Below are positions 35,634 through 44,305 of a DNA stretch of 64,000 bases, in pieces. The DNA is from Limnobacter parvus. GTDB taxonomy: Bacteria > Pseudomonadota > Gammaproteobacteria > Burkholderiales > Burkholderiaceae_B. The notes below the pieces were generated by a model that ran no database searches, was not told the origin of the DNA, and saw only the letters and a list, made by a program, of their open reading frames with translations. Each line of letters begins with the position of its first letter. The stretch's first letter is position 1. Where the stretch lies: positions 141,029-205,028 of the forward strand of contig NZ_JANKHG010000016.1 in NCBI RefSeq assembly GCF_024623725.1, given 5' to 3'. The position numbers were made by a program, and so were the translations under genes.

Positions 35634-36359
35634 CTAGGCGGAAAGAAGTGCCGAAACACCCTGCCAGACAAGACGAAGTGCAAGCACAGTCAGCAAGCAG
35701 TTCAACACAACGGTGAATTTCGATTCTGGAATTCGGGCCAGTAAACGTGCGCCCAACAGGTTGCCAGCCAGTGTGGCCAATCCAATACCCAGCAGCAGGT
35801 GCCAGTATTCGAGCAAATTCACATGGAGACTGGAGAAAGCAATGACCTTGATGCCGTGCTGGATGGTCATTGCCATGCCGTGGGTGCCCACAACCATTTG
35901 CCTTTCCCAGGTCGATTTCGGCAGTACCGACATTACCAAGGGGCCAGTTGCGCCCAGAACAAGGCTAAGACCGGTTGTCATGCCGCCAGAACTCGCGGGG
36001 TGCCACGTGAACAGACTCAGCCACGCCGGCTTCCAGGTGGCCAGCAGAATGAATAGTCCCAATGTAATTTGGCCTACTGGCACTGGAATGAACAGCGCCA
36101 AGGGGGTAAGCAATACCCCGCCCACTATCGAACCCAAGGCAAAGGGTTTGATGTAGGCCCAATTGATGTGTTTGCGCTGTACCAGCACACGGTTGGTATT
36201 GGACATGAGCTGCGCGGCACCATGCAGCGGTATCAGCAAGGCAGGGGGCACCACTTGCGCCATCAGGGCCAGCAACACTACACCGCCGCCCACACCCATG
36301 GCAGCGGTGATGCTGGATGTTAGGAAGGCTGCAAAGCTGAGTAGCAGCACCAGCGTCAT
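35634..36359 (-). CDS. TauE/SafE-family anion exporter
   Basis: The 241-aa membrane protein has about seven to eight hydrophobic helices. The family's paired motifs are visible: SSITAAMGVGGGVVLLALMAQVVP at the N-terminus and MTTGLSLVLGATGPLVMSVLP in the second half. TauE/SafE proteins export sulfite or sulfonate-related anions. It begins 9 bases after the cupredoxin-like gene, as the third member of a likely operon with the M19-like lipoprotein. The substrate is not deducible from sequence. Confidence 0.88.
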   Translation of the reverse strand: MTLVLLLSFAAFLTSSITAAMGVGGGVVLLALMAQVVPPALLIPLHGAAQLMSNTNRVLVQRKHINWAYIKPFALGSIVGGVLLTPLALFIPVPVGQITLGLFILLATWKPAWLSLFTWHPASSGGMTTGLSLVLGATGPLVMSVLPKSTWERQMVVGTHGMAMTIQHGIKVIAFSSLHVNLLEYWHLLLGIGLATLAGNLLGARLLARIPESKFTVVLNCLLTVLALRLVWQGVSALLSA

Positions 36360-36368
36360 TTTGCTTGA

Positions 36369-36758
36369 TTAGTTGGGTAGGACTTCGATGCTGCCAATGG
36401 TGGTGGCGGTCAGGTCCAGTTCAATGGCGTGCGTACCTGGTGTGTGGGCTTGAATGCTGACCAGTGTGGTTTGATTGCCGGGTAGGGGAACGCGGGCGTC
36501 AAGCCCCTGAACGATGATTGAATCGGTTTGATTGCTATGCACAAGAAACTGTATTTTCTGGCCTTGCTTCACTTGAATGCTGTATGTGCCTGTGGTCAGG
36601 CTGCCGTCGACAATCGATAGAGATTCAAGCGCTTGTGCCGCACCTTCCTGAATTTGTGTTGTTATGGCGGGTTGTGTAGGCAACGATTGAACGTAAAGAT
36701 ATGCCCCAGCCAGCGTGGCGCTGGCCAGGCCAAGATAAACAAGTGCTCGTGTGTTCAT
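36369..36758 (-). CDS. Membrane-anchored cupredoxin-like beta protein
   Basis: The 129-aa protein has an N-terminal hydrophobic anchor or signal (ALVYLGLASATLAGAYLYV). The rest is a beta-rich domain with TYSIQVKQGQKIQFLVHSNQTDSI and GTHAIELDLT, the pattern of cupredoxin-like folds. The usual Cu ligands (Cys and Met near the C-terminus) are not visible, so metal binding is doubtful. The start ATG overlaps the stop of the upstream lipoprotein gene (ATGA), indicating translational coupling. The role may relate to the lipoprotein's envelope function. Confidence 0.65.
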   Translation of the reverse strand: MNTRALVYLGLASATLAGAYLYVQSLPTQPAITTQIQEGAAQALESLSIVDGSLTTGTYSIQVKQGQKIQFLVHSNQTDSIIVQGLDARVPLPGNQTTLVSIQAHTPGTHAIELDLTATTIGSIEVLPN

Positions 36759-38950
36759 GGATTAATTTGAGGTCGCTTCGCGATAGTTCTTTCCCACATT
36801 TGAATATACACCTCGGCGGAATTGTAAAGTGCCTTCAAGGCCTCGTTACCGCCTTCCAGTCGCAGTTCCTCAACCCAGTCTGCCTTTAAGCCGTAGTGAG
36901 CCTGACCTTCAGTGTTGGCATTGAACAGACGCTCGCCACTGAGTTGCTGATCAAACTTTACAGGCGTTACATTGGTGTTGAACACGCCTGCCCAATCCGG
37001 ACCTTCAAACAAGGTGAAGGGGTAGGTAATTTGTGGGCGGTCAGCACCCCTCGGACCAGCCTGCGCGCCCAAACCATTGGTGTCTGCACCAAAGCCCATG
37101 GCGAATTCGAATTGCTGGCTTTTTAGCGGGGCAATGACTTTCAAATCTTCAGCCCAGCTTTGAGCTGTGCCCTGGTAAGGATAAATAATGCCACCCGCTG
37201 CCAGAATTTTTCGGCCCTGTTCACGGGTAATACCGCCGTGCGCACCGTGTGTAGAAACCAATGGGTATTTGGGCTGCTGCCGATCGGCCATTTCGATCAG
37301 GTCGCCTTTGATGCTCAATTCCATGTGGTCTACTTCAATGATGATGCCTTTCTCCATCAAGCGCTTGAAGGCGTACTTGCCAAGTTCTGTCAGCCCGCGG
37401 CGGTTGCACTGACGCTGGTCTTCACCTGTGGGGTAAATGGGGGCCAGGCCAGGGTTGTTGGCAATAAGAGCTTGAGTAATTGGGTCATTGCCCAGGCCGG
37501 GCACGGAGGTCATCACTGCGCCGGGTTGGCGCAAAATGTAGTCGGCATAATTGTTTTCGCCACCCGGGCAATCGTAGGTTTGCCAAAAGCCGCCTGTGTC
37601 CAAGAAATTGCCCACGTTCAGCACGGCACCGTCGAATATGCCGTTGCCACCGAAGGCATTGTCAAATTCATGGATCGGGAACATCTGCCGCACGCCCAGT
37701 GCGTGCAGCCGGTCCAACTGCTTATCGATTTCGGCTTCGTCGCACAGGTTTTGACCAAACTTGATGCCGCAATTAAACAGGTGAGAAATTTCAATACCCA
37801 GTACCACAGCCAGTTTGCCCTGGTTGATCACTTCGCGGGCTTCTTGCGGGCTGGTAACTACGCGAAACCAGCCCTTGCCGGGGCCGCCCTCTTGTGCATC
37901 AATGTAACTTTCAAGTTGTTTCACATACTCAATTTGGCCCACTGCACTTTCCATTTCATTGCAGTTTTGCAGTGGCATGCCCTTGGTTGTTTTGACCAAA
38001 TTGCACAGGGTTTCGTTTTCCACCAGGTTGGTGACAAAAATGCGAAGGCCCGCTTGCCAGGCGCGTTCAAGCCATTTGTAGTAGAGGCCCTCGTGTGTTA
38101 ACGCATCGGCCGCAGGCCAGCTTCGGAAGGTGGGCCAGCCATCGGTGTCGTGGCTGGCTTGGGGCGAGAATTTAAACAGGTTATCGACCAGATCCAGCCT
38201 GCCCATGGGGCCGTGGTTGGCGATGCAACTTCCCAGGGCATGCGTTACCCCGAATCGGTGGTGGGGCGTGCCATGGTGGGCACCACCCAGGAATGTGGTG
38301 GCGCTAATGTGGTTGTGCACATCAGCAAAACCCTTCACTGCCTGATTCAAGCCGGCACCCGCGAATGTACGCCCTTGGGTATTGGTGGCAATTTCGGGAA
38401 ACTCCGCGCAGCCCGTTGTTTTAACAAATTGAAAGAGGGTTTCTTCACTGTCGCCACTGCCTTCCACTGTGGACAATCCATCGCTTAGGCCCAGCAGCGC
38501 AAGCTTCATGGTGTTGCCCGTATTGGTAAGCGAAAATCCACCACGCGCCTTGTCATCTTCCTGAACTGCCCATTCCACTGCATCAGAAAAGGCTGTGCTG
38601 CTGTTGACGGGCGTTCCCGCTGAATTGCCCGCCGCCTGCATCATCGCCTCATCGCGGTTGTAAATCATGTACTTGCCCAGCGAGGTGGGCTTGAGAAAGA
38701 ACGGCGCAGCATTGCTGGCAGTGGCTTCACTGACACCATAGCTGCCATCGGTGTTCAGGCTGATGAACTTGTCGTTGGCCAGCGACTGGATTGCAACACA
38801 TTGATTTGCAATATTGAATGCGGTCGGTGTAGCGTCAACTTCAGCCGGGTTGGCGCGATCGTCAGCGGCCGTATTGGCAGTGTCTGTATCGCTACTGCAG
38901 GCGACCAGGGCAGCGCAAAGCACCAATGCGCCGTAAAGGGATAGTTTCAT
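36755..38950 (-). CDS. Lipoprotein with M19 dipeptidase-like metal-dependent hydrolase domain
   Basis: The 731-aa protein has a lipoprotein signal with lipobox LVAC (C18). Residues about 50-185 resemble a small beta-rich domain (KFISLNTDGSYGVSEAT). The large domain starts with GFADVHNHISATTFLGG, an H-x-H metal motif of amidohydrolase-like TIM barrels. It continues with VVLGIEISHLFNCG, GIIIEVDHMELSIKGD and PLVSTHGAHGGITREQGRKILAAGG, the last two resembling the membrane dipeptidase (M19) ligand stretches. It is longer than typical M19 enzymes (about 350-400 aa). The substrate is unknown. It is first in an apparent operon with the cupredoxin-like and TauE-like genes. Confidence 0.75.
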   Translation of the reverse strand: MKLSLYGALVLCAALVACSSDTDTANTAADDRANPAEVDATPTAFNIANQCVAIQSLANDKFISLNTDGSYGVSEATASNAAPFFLKPTSLGKYMIYNRDEAMMQAAGNSAGTPVNSSTAFSDAVEWAVQEDDKARGGFSLTNTGNTMKLALLGLSDGLSTVEGSGDSEETLFQFVKTTGCAEFPEIATNTQGRTFAGAGLNQAVKGFADVHNHISATTFLGGAHHGTPHHRFGVTHALGSCIANHGPMGRLDLVDNLFKFSPQASHDTDGWPTFRSWPAADALTHEGLYYKWLERAWQAGLRIFVTNLVENETLCNLVKTTKGMPLQNCNEMESAVGQIEYVKQLESYIDAQEGGPGKGWFRVVTSPQEAREVINQGKLAVVLGIEISHLFNCGIKFGQNLCDEAEIDKQLDRLHALGVRQMFPIHEFDNAFGGNGIFDGAVLNVGNFLDTGGFWQTYDCPGGENNYADYILRQPGAVMTSVPGLGNDPITQALIANNPGLAPIYPTGEDQRQCNRRGLTELGKYAFKRLMEKGIIIEVDHMELSIKGDLIEMADRQQPKYPLVSTHGAHGGITREQGRKILAAGGIIYPYQGTAQSWAEDLKVIAPLKSQQFEFAMGFGADTNGLGAQAGPRGADRPQITYPFTLFEGPDWAGVFNTNVTPVKFDQQLSGERLFNANTEGQAHYGLKADWVEELRLEGGNEALKALYNSAEVYIQMWERTIAKRPQINP

Positions 38951-39136
38951 GTCTCGTCTTCCAATGGTCGTTGTGACTCAAATGTTTATAAGTTTTGGTA
39001 CTGACAATTTGTGGTTTCAGATTCATGTGGGTAGCCCCCCCTATTTGGAGTGGCAAAACATTTCAGAAATATGCGAGCGTTGTCGTTAAGGCCTTTATGG
39101 GTATTGCGCCGCATTCGCAGAGGAACGAGAACATTC

Positions 39137-40183
39137 ATGGCTGTCGACCAAAAAGAAAAAACCGACCTGTCGGTTGAAGACTTGACCAAGCGTATTGCTG
39201 AGGCGGAGGCCATTGCGGAGAAATTGAAAAGCGAGGTTTCAGAGCTTGAGGGGCGCAATGACAAGCTGGGCCAGCAACTCGAGTCCCAGATGGCAGAAAC
39301 GCACCAAATCCAGTTGATGCTGGAACAGGTGAAGCGCGACATGCGCATGCAATACCTGGCAGCGGTGAAGTCTTTTTCCAATCTGATTGAATTGCGTTCA
39401 CCTCAATTGGCTTCACATGGTCGCCGGGTGGCTGAACTGGCTCGATTGATTGCCAAGGAACTGAACGCCAGCGAAACAGCGCTGCAAGATATTTACGTGG
39501 CGGCTTTGCTGCACGACATTGGCAAGTTGGGCTTGGACAATGAAACCCTGTTTAAACCGGTGGTAGAACTAAAGGGCGATGCACGAGTGGCCTTGATGAA
39601 ACACCCCATGAAAGCGGAAGCCACTTTCCATGGCTTGGCTGAAATGACCAATGTAAGTGCGATTATTCGACACCACCATGAACGTTATGATGGTCAAGGT
39701 TTTCCAGACGGTTTGGCTGGCGAAAGTATTCCCCTGGGTGCACGAATTTTGGCGGCGGCGGAAGATTTTGATGAGCTTCAACTGGGTTGGTTGGCCAGCA
39801 AGGAGTTTGATGAGCAGCAGGCGCAAGCGTTTTTGCAGGGTGCGGCAGGCAAGCGATATTGCCCGATTGTAATCAGTGTGCTGCCCGTGGCACTGGAGAA
39901 GTTAAAGGCTTCCGAGAAGTCGCATGAGAAAATTCTGCACGGTGAAGACCTGTGCGAAGGCTTCATGTTGTCGCGTGATTTTGTTGGTCCAGATGGATTC
40001 ATGTGGCTTTCGAAAGACCATGCAGTGTCGCGGCACTTTATTGACCGTGTGCGGGAAGCTGAGCTGAAAAATGGTGTGGCGATGAAAATTTATGTGGTCA
40101 AGACGGCGGGCACCAAGAGTGCTTCTACCTCCGCGAAAGCACCACCTCAGCCTGCGCAGCAAACTGGACATGTGGCGTTGTAG
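39137..40183 (+). CDS. HD-GYP domain protein (putative c-di-GMP phosphodiesterase)
   Basis: I start at ATG 39137 (MAVDQKEKTDLS). Earlier in-frame codons give an Arg-rich sequence without a ribosome binding site. The 348-aa product has an N-terminal coiled coil (about residues 15-80) and an HD-GYP domain: HDIGKLGL and HHHERYDGQGFPDGL, with the GYP tyrosine replaced by Phe, a tolerated variant. HD-GYP enzymes hydrolyse cyclic di-GMP. A C-terminal region of about 130 residues has no recognised domain. The gene is divergent from the M19-like lipoprotein. Confidence 0.9.
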   Translation: MAVDQKEKTDLSVEDLTKRIAEAEAIAEKLKSEVSELEGRNDKLGQQLESQMAETHQIQLMLEQVKRDMRMQYLAAVKSFSNLIELRSPQLASHGRRVAELARLIAKELNASETALQDIYVAALLHDIGKLGLDNETLFKPVVELKGDARVALMKHPMKAEATFHGLAEMTNVSAIIRHHHERYDGQGFPDGLAGESIPLGARILAAAEDFDELQLGWLASKEFDEQQAQAFLQGAAGKRYCPIVISVLPVALEKLKASEKSHEKILHGEDLCEGFMLSRDFVGPDGFMWLSKDHAVSRHFIDRVREAELKNGVAMKIYVVKTAGTKSASTSAKAPPQPAQQTGHVAL

Positions 40184-40232
40184 TACCGCTTCTGCTCGAA
40201 AACTCTGTGTTCGGTTTAGCGAGGGTGCTTTA

Positions 40233-40445
40233 GCCAACTCGGCCCGGCGTTATAGCCACCTCGTTGTGGGTTGCTCATTCCGCACTGAAAACCGCTTAGT
40301 CCCTCTTTGAATTTATCCTTGCTCACACGATTCGGCAAAAAAGATGGCCGAATCGCGTGTCGGCTTGCAGCCGAACGCTTCGCCTGAATTCAAATGGGGC
40401 GGTTTCCTTGAAGTGCGGAACAAGCAAATCCACTGCCGAGTTGGC
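40233..40445 (+). repeat. Palindromic repeat element, copy C
   Basis: This is the third copy of the element. The outer arms are GCCAACTCGGC (40233-40243) and GCCGAGTTGGC (40435-40445), then CCGCACT/AGTGCGG and AAAACCGC/GCGGTTTCC. Inner hairpins are CGATTCGGC-loop-GCCGAATCG at about 40330-40358 and CGGCT-TGC-AGCCG. It fills the gap between the HD-GYP and quinone reductase genes. The rest of 40184-40494 holds nothing else I recognise. Confidence 0.85.
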
Positions 40446-40494
40446 ATCACACAGGCGACCGGTTGGGCCTCTCGCTGATTGGGATCAAATGCGA

Positions 40495-41481
40495 TCACGG
40501 AATCAGCACGGTGCAACCTGTCGTGCGTCGCCCCTCCAGTTCGGTGTGCGCTTTCACGACATCAGCCAATGCAAAGCGCTGGTTGATCTGAATTTTCACG
40601 GCACCACTGGCCACCACGTCAAACATCTCTGCCGCACTTTCCAGCATCTCCGCTTTGTCTACGGTGAATGATGCAACCGACGGGCGGGTCAAAACCAATG
40701 AACCACGCTCGGCCAACCACTGCAGAGGAACAGGGTCAACCTTGCCACTGGCATTGCCGAAGCTGACCATCATGCCGCGCGGTTTCAGGCAGTTCAGTGA
40801 ATCGACAAATGTGGCCTTGCCTACGCTGTCATACACCACGGGCACGCCTTTGCCGTCGGTCAGTTCTTTCACGCGGTCGACAATGTTCTCTTCGCTGGTC
40901 ACAATCACTTCGGCACAGCCATTGGCTTTGGCCAATTCAGCTTTTTCATGCGTGGAAACCGTGCCGATTACACGCACTCCCAGCGATTTTGCCCACTGGG
41001 TCACAATGCTGCCCACACCACCGGCAGCGGCATGAAACAAAATGGTTTCGCCGGCTTGTACTTTGTAAACTCGGCGCAGCAGGTATTGGGCGGTGAAGCC
41101 TTTTAGCATCATGGCTGCAGCTGTTTCAAAATCAATGCTGTCAGGAATTTTAACCAGGGGGTGTGCGGGCATGTTGCGCGCTGTGCTGTACGAACCCACA
41201 GGACCTGATCCGTAAGCAACGCGGTCTCCCACTTTGAATTCAGTCACTCCCTCGCCCACCGCGCGCACAATGCCCGCACCTTCGGTGCCGGGGCAGCAGG
41301 GCAGGGGTTGCGGGTAAACGCCGGTGCGCCAGTACACTTCGATGTAATTCAAGCCGATTGCTTTGTGCTCCACTTGTACTTCACCTGCTTTGGGCGGGCC
41401 CAATTCCAGGTTTTCCATGGTCAGCACGTCAGGTGTGCCGGGGCTGTGAAATCGAACAATTTTTCCCGTGCTTGTACTCAT
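40495..41481 (-). CDS. qor: NADPH:quinone oxidoreductase (Qor family)
   Basis: The 328-aa zeta-crystallin-type medium-chain dehydrogenase starts at ATG 41481 (MSTSTGKIVRFHSPGTPDVL). An open frame continues upstream, but that segment is read out of the downstream-coupled transporter gene and is not related. Conserved features are KAIGLNYIEVYWRTGVYP near residue 42, CPGTEGAGIV near residue 63, HAAAGGVGSIVTQWAKSLG (NADPH binding) near residue 150 and RPSVASF near the end. Catalytic zinc ligands are absent, as in Qor. The start overlaps the stop of the EamA transporter (ATGA). Confidence 0.93.
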   Translation of the reverse strand: MSTSTGKIVRFHSPGTPDVLTMENLELGPPKAGEVQVEHKAIGLNYIEVYWRTGVYPQPLPCCPGTEGAGIVRAVGEGVTEFKVGDRVAYGSGPVGSYSTARNMPAHPLVKIPDSIDFETAAAMMLKGFTAQYLLRRVYKVQAGETILFHAAAGGVGSIVTQWAKSLGVRVIGTVSTHEKAELAKANGCAEVIVTSEENIVDRVKELTDGKGVPVVYDSVGKATFVDSLNCLKPRGMMVSFGNASGKVDPVPLQWLAERGSLVLTRPSVASFTVDKAEMLESAAEMFDVVASGAVKIQINQRFALADVVKAHTELEGRRTTGCTVLIP

Positions 41482-42419
41482 GCTGTAACTCCTTGTTTTG
41501 CTTCTTTTTTCAGGCTGAGCAATGCCACACCCAGAATAACCAGTGCGGTGCCTGCTGCATGCCAAATGGTGAATGGTTCTTTTAATATCCAGGTGCCCAA
41601 GGCAATGGTGGCAATTGGGCCGATCATGCCCAGCTGCGAAACGCGCGGCGCACCAATCAAACTGATCGCTGTCATGACAGCGAATACAGGCACAAAAGTG
41701 CAGAACACCGCATTGACCAGCGACCAACCCCACACAGGCAGCGGTTGTTCCAAAATTATGCTCATCGGTTGCTGAATATTGATTTGCACCAAGATTGCAA
41801 CGGCCGACACCAAGGTGGCCATGGCCGTTACTCGGATGGTCCCCAAACGTTTTAACAATCGTTCGCCCACGATCAGGTAACTGGCATAGCAAATGGCCGA
41901 CATAAAAACCAGAAGCACACCAAGCCCGGTGTTTTCGCCCACCAAAACTGTTTCATGACCATACACCACGGCCAGGCCAACGTAGCTGAGCGCCATGCAC
42001 ATGAGCTGCCAAGGTTGCGGCCACTGCTGTTTTACCATGCAAGCGATCAGCAGCACGATGGACGGGTAGGTGAACAGAATCAGCCGTTCAAGCCCGGCAG
42101 TGATGTATTGCAAGCCCATGAAGTCAAACAGGCTCGCCAGGTAGTAGCCTAACAAACCCGCAAGCGTAATCAACCCGAAGTCTTTTGGCGTCATTTTGAC
42201 GGCGTTTTTCTCGCGCAGGGTTGTAAAAATCAATGCACCCAAAAACAGGGGGAGCGACAACAACATGCGCATGGCCAGCAGGGTGGATGCATCCACCGTG
42301 TAGGCATAAGCCAGCTTCACGACAATGGCTTTGCCGGAAAAAAAGACGGCGCCCAAGAGCGCCAAACCCACGCCCCAAGCCGTGGGTGATCGTTCCAGTA
42401 AAGCGCGCGTTCGGCTCAA
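41478..42419 (-). CDS. EamA/DMT-family transporter
   Basis: The 313-aa protein has ten predicted membrane helices in two EamA repeats (GVGLALLGAVFFSGKAIVVKLAYAY..., and GVLLVFMSAICYASYLIVGERLLK...). Drug/metabolite transporter family members export small metabolites, and the substrate is unknown. The start is TTG 42419, 16 bases after the upstream reductase stop, with only a weak AGTAAG. Its stop overlaps the qor start by four bases. Order on the minus strand: reductase, EamA, qor, probably one operon. Confidence 0.88.
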   Translation of the reverse strand: MSRTRALLERSPTAWGVGLALLGAVFFSGKAIVVKLAYAYTVDASTLLAMRMLLSLPLFLGALIFTTLREKNAVKMTPKDFGLITLAGLLGYYLASLFDFMGLQYITAGLERLILFTYPSIVLLIACMVKQQWPQPWQLMCMALSYVGLAVVYGHETVLVGENTGLGVLLVFMSAICYASYLIVGERLLKRLGTIRVTAMATLVSAVAILVQINIQQPMSIILEQPLPVWGWSLVNAVFCTFVPVFAVMTAISLIGAPRVSQLGMIGPIATIALGTWILKEPFTIWHAAGTALVILGVALLSLKKEAKQGVTA

Positions 42420-42435
42420 GGCTTACTGCGCGCGT

Positions 42436-43299
42436 TTACAAACGTTTGATCAGGCTGGAAGTGTCCCAACGCTGTCCGCCCATGCCCTGTACTTCGGCAT
42501 AAAACTGATCCACCAATGCGGTTACCGGCAGCTGGGAACCATTGCGGCGCGCTTCTTCAAGCACCAGGCTCAAGTCTTTGCGCATCCAGTCCACTGCGAA
42601 ACCAAAATCGAATTTTCCTTCAACCATGGTTTTTCCACGGTTGTCCATTTGCCAGCTTTGGGCTGCTCCCTTGCCGATTACTTCCAATGCTTTGTTCACG
42701 TCCAGCCCAGCATTCATACCGAATTTTAAAGCTTCAGACAAACCCTGCAACAAGCCGGCGATACACACCTGGTTCACCATCTTGGTCAGTTGGCCTGCGC
42801 CCGATTCGCCCATCAGGGTAACGGCCTTGGCAAATGCTGCAATTACATCCTTTGATTGTTCGAAGTCGGCGTGAGTTCCACCACACATCACGGTCAACTG
42901 CCCGTTTTCTGCACCAGCCTGGCCGCCAGACACTGGCGCGTCGATAAAACCGAAACCTGCGTCTTTGGCTTGTTCAAACATTTCACGCGCAATTTTCGCG
43001 CTGGCGGTGGTGTGGTCAATAAACACTGCACCTGGCTTCATGCCGTGAAATGCACCGTTGATGCCTGTGCAAATCTGGCGCAGGTCGTCGTCGTTGCCCA
43101 CGCATGCGAATACAAAGTCCTGTCCTGCGGCAGCTTGTTCCGGTGTGGCGGCCATTTTGCCACCATGTTGTTCAACCCATTTTTCGGCCTTGGCCGAGCT
43201 GCGGTTGTACACCGTGACCTCATGGCCTGCTTTGGTCAAATGACCTGCCATTGGGTATCCCATTACACCCAAACCCAAAAACGCGACTTTGAAACCCAT
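42436..43299 (-). CDS. Beta-hydroxyacid dehydrogenase (GarR/MmsB-type NAD(P) reductase)
   Basis: The 287-aa protein starts MGFKVAFLGLGVMGYPMAGHL (Rossmann GxGxxG). It has DAPVSGGQAGAENGQLTVMCGG (substrate-binding box) near residue 120 and the catalytic Lys within GAGQLTKMVNQVC near residue 168. This is the pattern of 2-hydroxy-3-oxopropionate reductase and 3-hydroxyisobutyrate dehydrogenase. A link to glyoxylate metabolism (tartronate semialdehyde reductase) would fit the glycolate oxidase genes of this genome, but the exact substrate is not determined. Confidence 0.9.
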   Translation of the reverse strand: MGFKVAFLGLGVMGYPMAGHLTKAGHEVTVYNRSSAKAEKWVEQHGGKMAATPEQAAAGQDFVFACVGNDDDLRQICTGINGAFHGMKPGAVFIDHTTASAKIAREMFEQAKDAGFGFIDAPVSGGQAGAENGQLTVMCGGTHADFEQSKDVIAAFAKAVTLMGESGAGQLTKMVNQVCIAGLLQGLSEALKFGMNAGLDVNKALEVIGKGAAQSWQMDNRGKTMVEGKFDFGFAVDWMRKDLSLVLEEARRNGSQLPVTALVDQFYAEVQGMGGQRWDTSSLIKRL

Positions 43300-43431
43300 A
43301 ATTAATCACCTGAAAAGTTTTAGTTCTTGGTTGAACTGTAGCGGAATAGAACAGGTATTGCGCTTCGGATCATCCCTAGGTTTTGCGATTTGGTACGATC
43401 AGGCCTTGCCGCTTATCTTGAGTACCTCAAA

Positions 43432-43887
43432 ATGAAAATCTGGGTCGATGCCGACGCTTGCCCGGTGGCCGTCAAGGAAATCATTTTCCGCGCAGCCGAC
43501 CGCACGGGTATTGAAACCACGCTTGTGGCAAATCAGTACATCCGCACGCCGCCCTCGAAGTACATCAAAATGTTGCAAGTGCCACGTGGGTTCGATGAAG
43601 CGGACGATGAAATTGTGCGCAGGGTGGAAGCGGGCAATTTGGTGATTACCAGCGACATTCCGTTGGCCGCCCAGTTGGTGGAGAAAGGTGCGCAGGTGTT
43701 GAGCCCGCGTGGTGAACTGTTCAGTGTCGAGAATATAAAAGCCTTGCACACCATGCGCGATTTCATGGACACCATGCGTGCCAGTGGCGTAGACACTGGT
43801 GGACCACCTGCTTACAGCCAAGCTGACCGCAAAAATTTTGCCAGTCAGTTTGACCGCATTATTGCGAAATTTCCGAAAAATAGTTAA
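43432..43887 (+). CDS. YaiI/YqxD (DUF188) family protein
   Basis: The start at ATG 43432 gives [18 protein letters not shown], the conserved N-terminus of the YaiI family, a PIN-related fold. Other hallmarks are [25 protein letters not shown] and [28 protein letters not shown]. An earlier in-frame start at 43390 adds 14 residues without a ribosome binding site. The product is 151 aa and its function is uncharacterised, although the acidic residues would fit a nuclease fold. It is convergent with the EthD-like gene and their ends overlap by four bases. Confidence 0.93.
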   Translation: MKIWVDADACPVAVKEIIFRAADRTGIETTLVANQYIRTPPSKYIKMLQVPRGFDEADDEIVRRVEAGNLVITSDIPLAAQLVEKGAQVLSPRGELFSVENIKALHTMRDFMDTMRASGVDTGGPPAYSQADRKNFASQFDRIIAKFPKNS

Positions 43888-44201
43888 GGCTGGGCAACTG
43901 CCACTTCACTGATCACAATCACCGGGCTTGAGTTTGTGTAGTTGGGAATGTCGCCCATGATTTCCCGCGCATGCGGGCCGAACGCAGCCTGAAATGCCTC
44001 GATGGAATCCACAAACAAGTGACCCATGGCAATGAAAGCAGGTGCGTCGCCCGCGCCACCTGCCAAACCTTTGTCTACGGTGTAGTAGTGCAGGGCGCTG
44101 CCCATTTTGCTTTTCACCAACGGCATGTGTGTGGTTTTGTAGTACTCGTGGTTGAAGCTGACGCCTTCGGCATTGGGGTACATCACGCTGACTTTGATCA
44201 T
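43884..44201 (-). CDS. EthD-family protein
   Basis: The 105-aa protein is an EthD-type dimeric alpha-beta barrel: [21 protein letters not shown], then [19 protein letters not shown], and a [23 protein letters not shown]-terminus. EthD is linked to ether degradation in some actinobacteria, but most homologues have no known role. A good GGAGG lies 8 bases before the ATG. It is convergent with the YaiI gene. Confidence 0.88.
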   Translation of the reverse strand: MIKVSVMYPNAEGVSFNHEYYKTTHMPLVKSKMGSALHYYTVDKGLAGGAGDAPAFIAMGHLFVDSIEAFQAAFGPHAREIMGDIPNYTNSSPVIVISEVAVAQP

Positions 44202-44305
44202 TTTATTGGGCCTCCTAAATTGCTTTCATTCTTTACCGTAACATAACCGCAAACGTGGCTTAAAGCCCGGAAGGTCCGGTACAACCTTTTTTAAAGAGAA
44301 ATTAA

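Noticed and set aside
37160..38101. 313-codon open frame on the plus strand opposite the M19-like lipoprotein gene
   Set aside because: The minus strand encodes a coherent lipoprotein with a lipobox and metal motifs across the same region. The plus-strand translation has no recognisable domain or ribosome binding site.
41482..41892. Upstream extension of the quinone reductase frame
   Set aside because: It translates the EamA transporter coding sequence in another frame. The family N-terminus and the ATGA overlap place the start at 41481.
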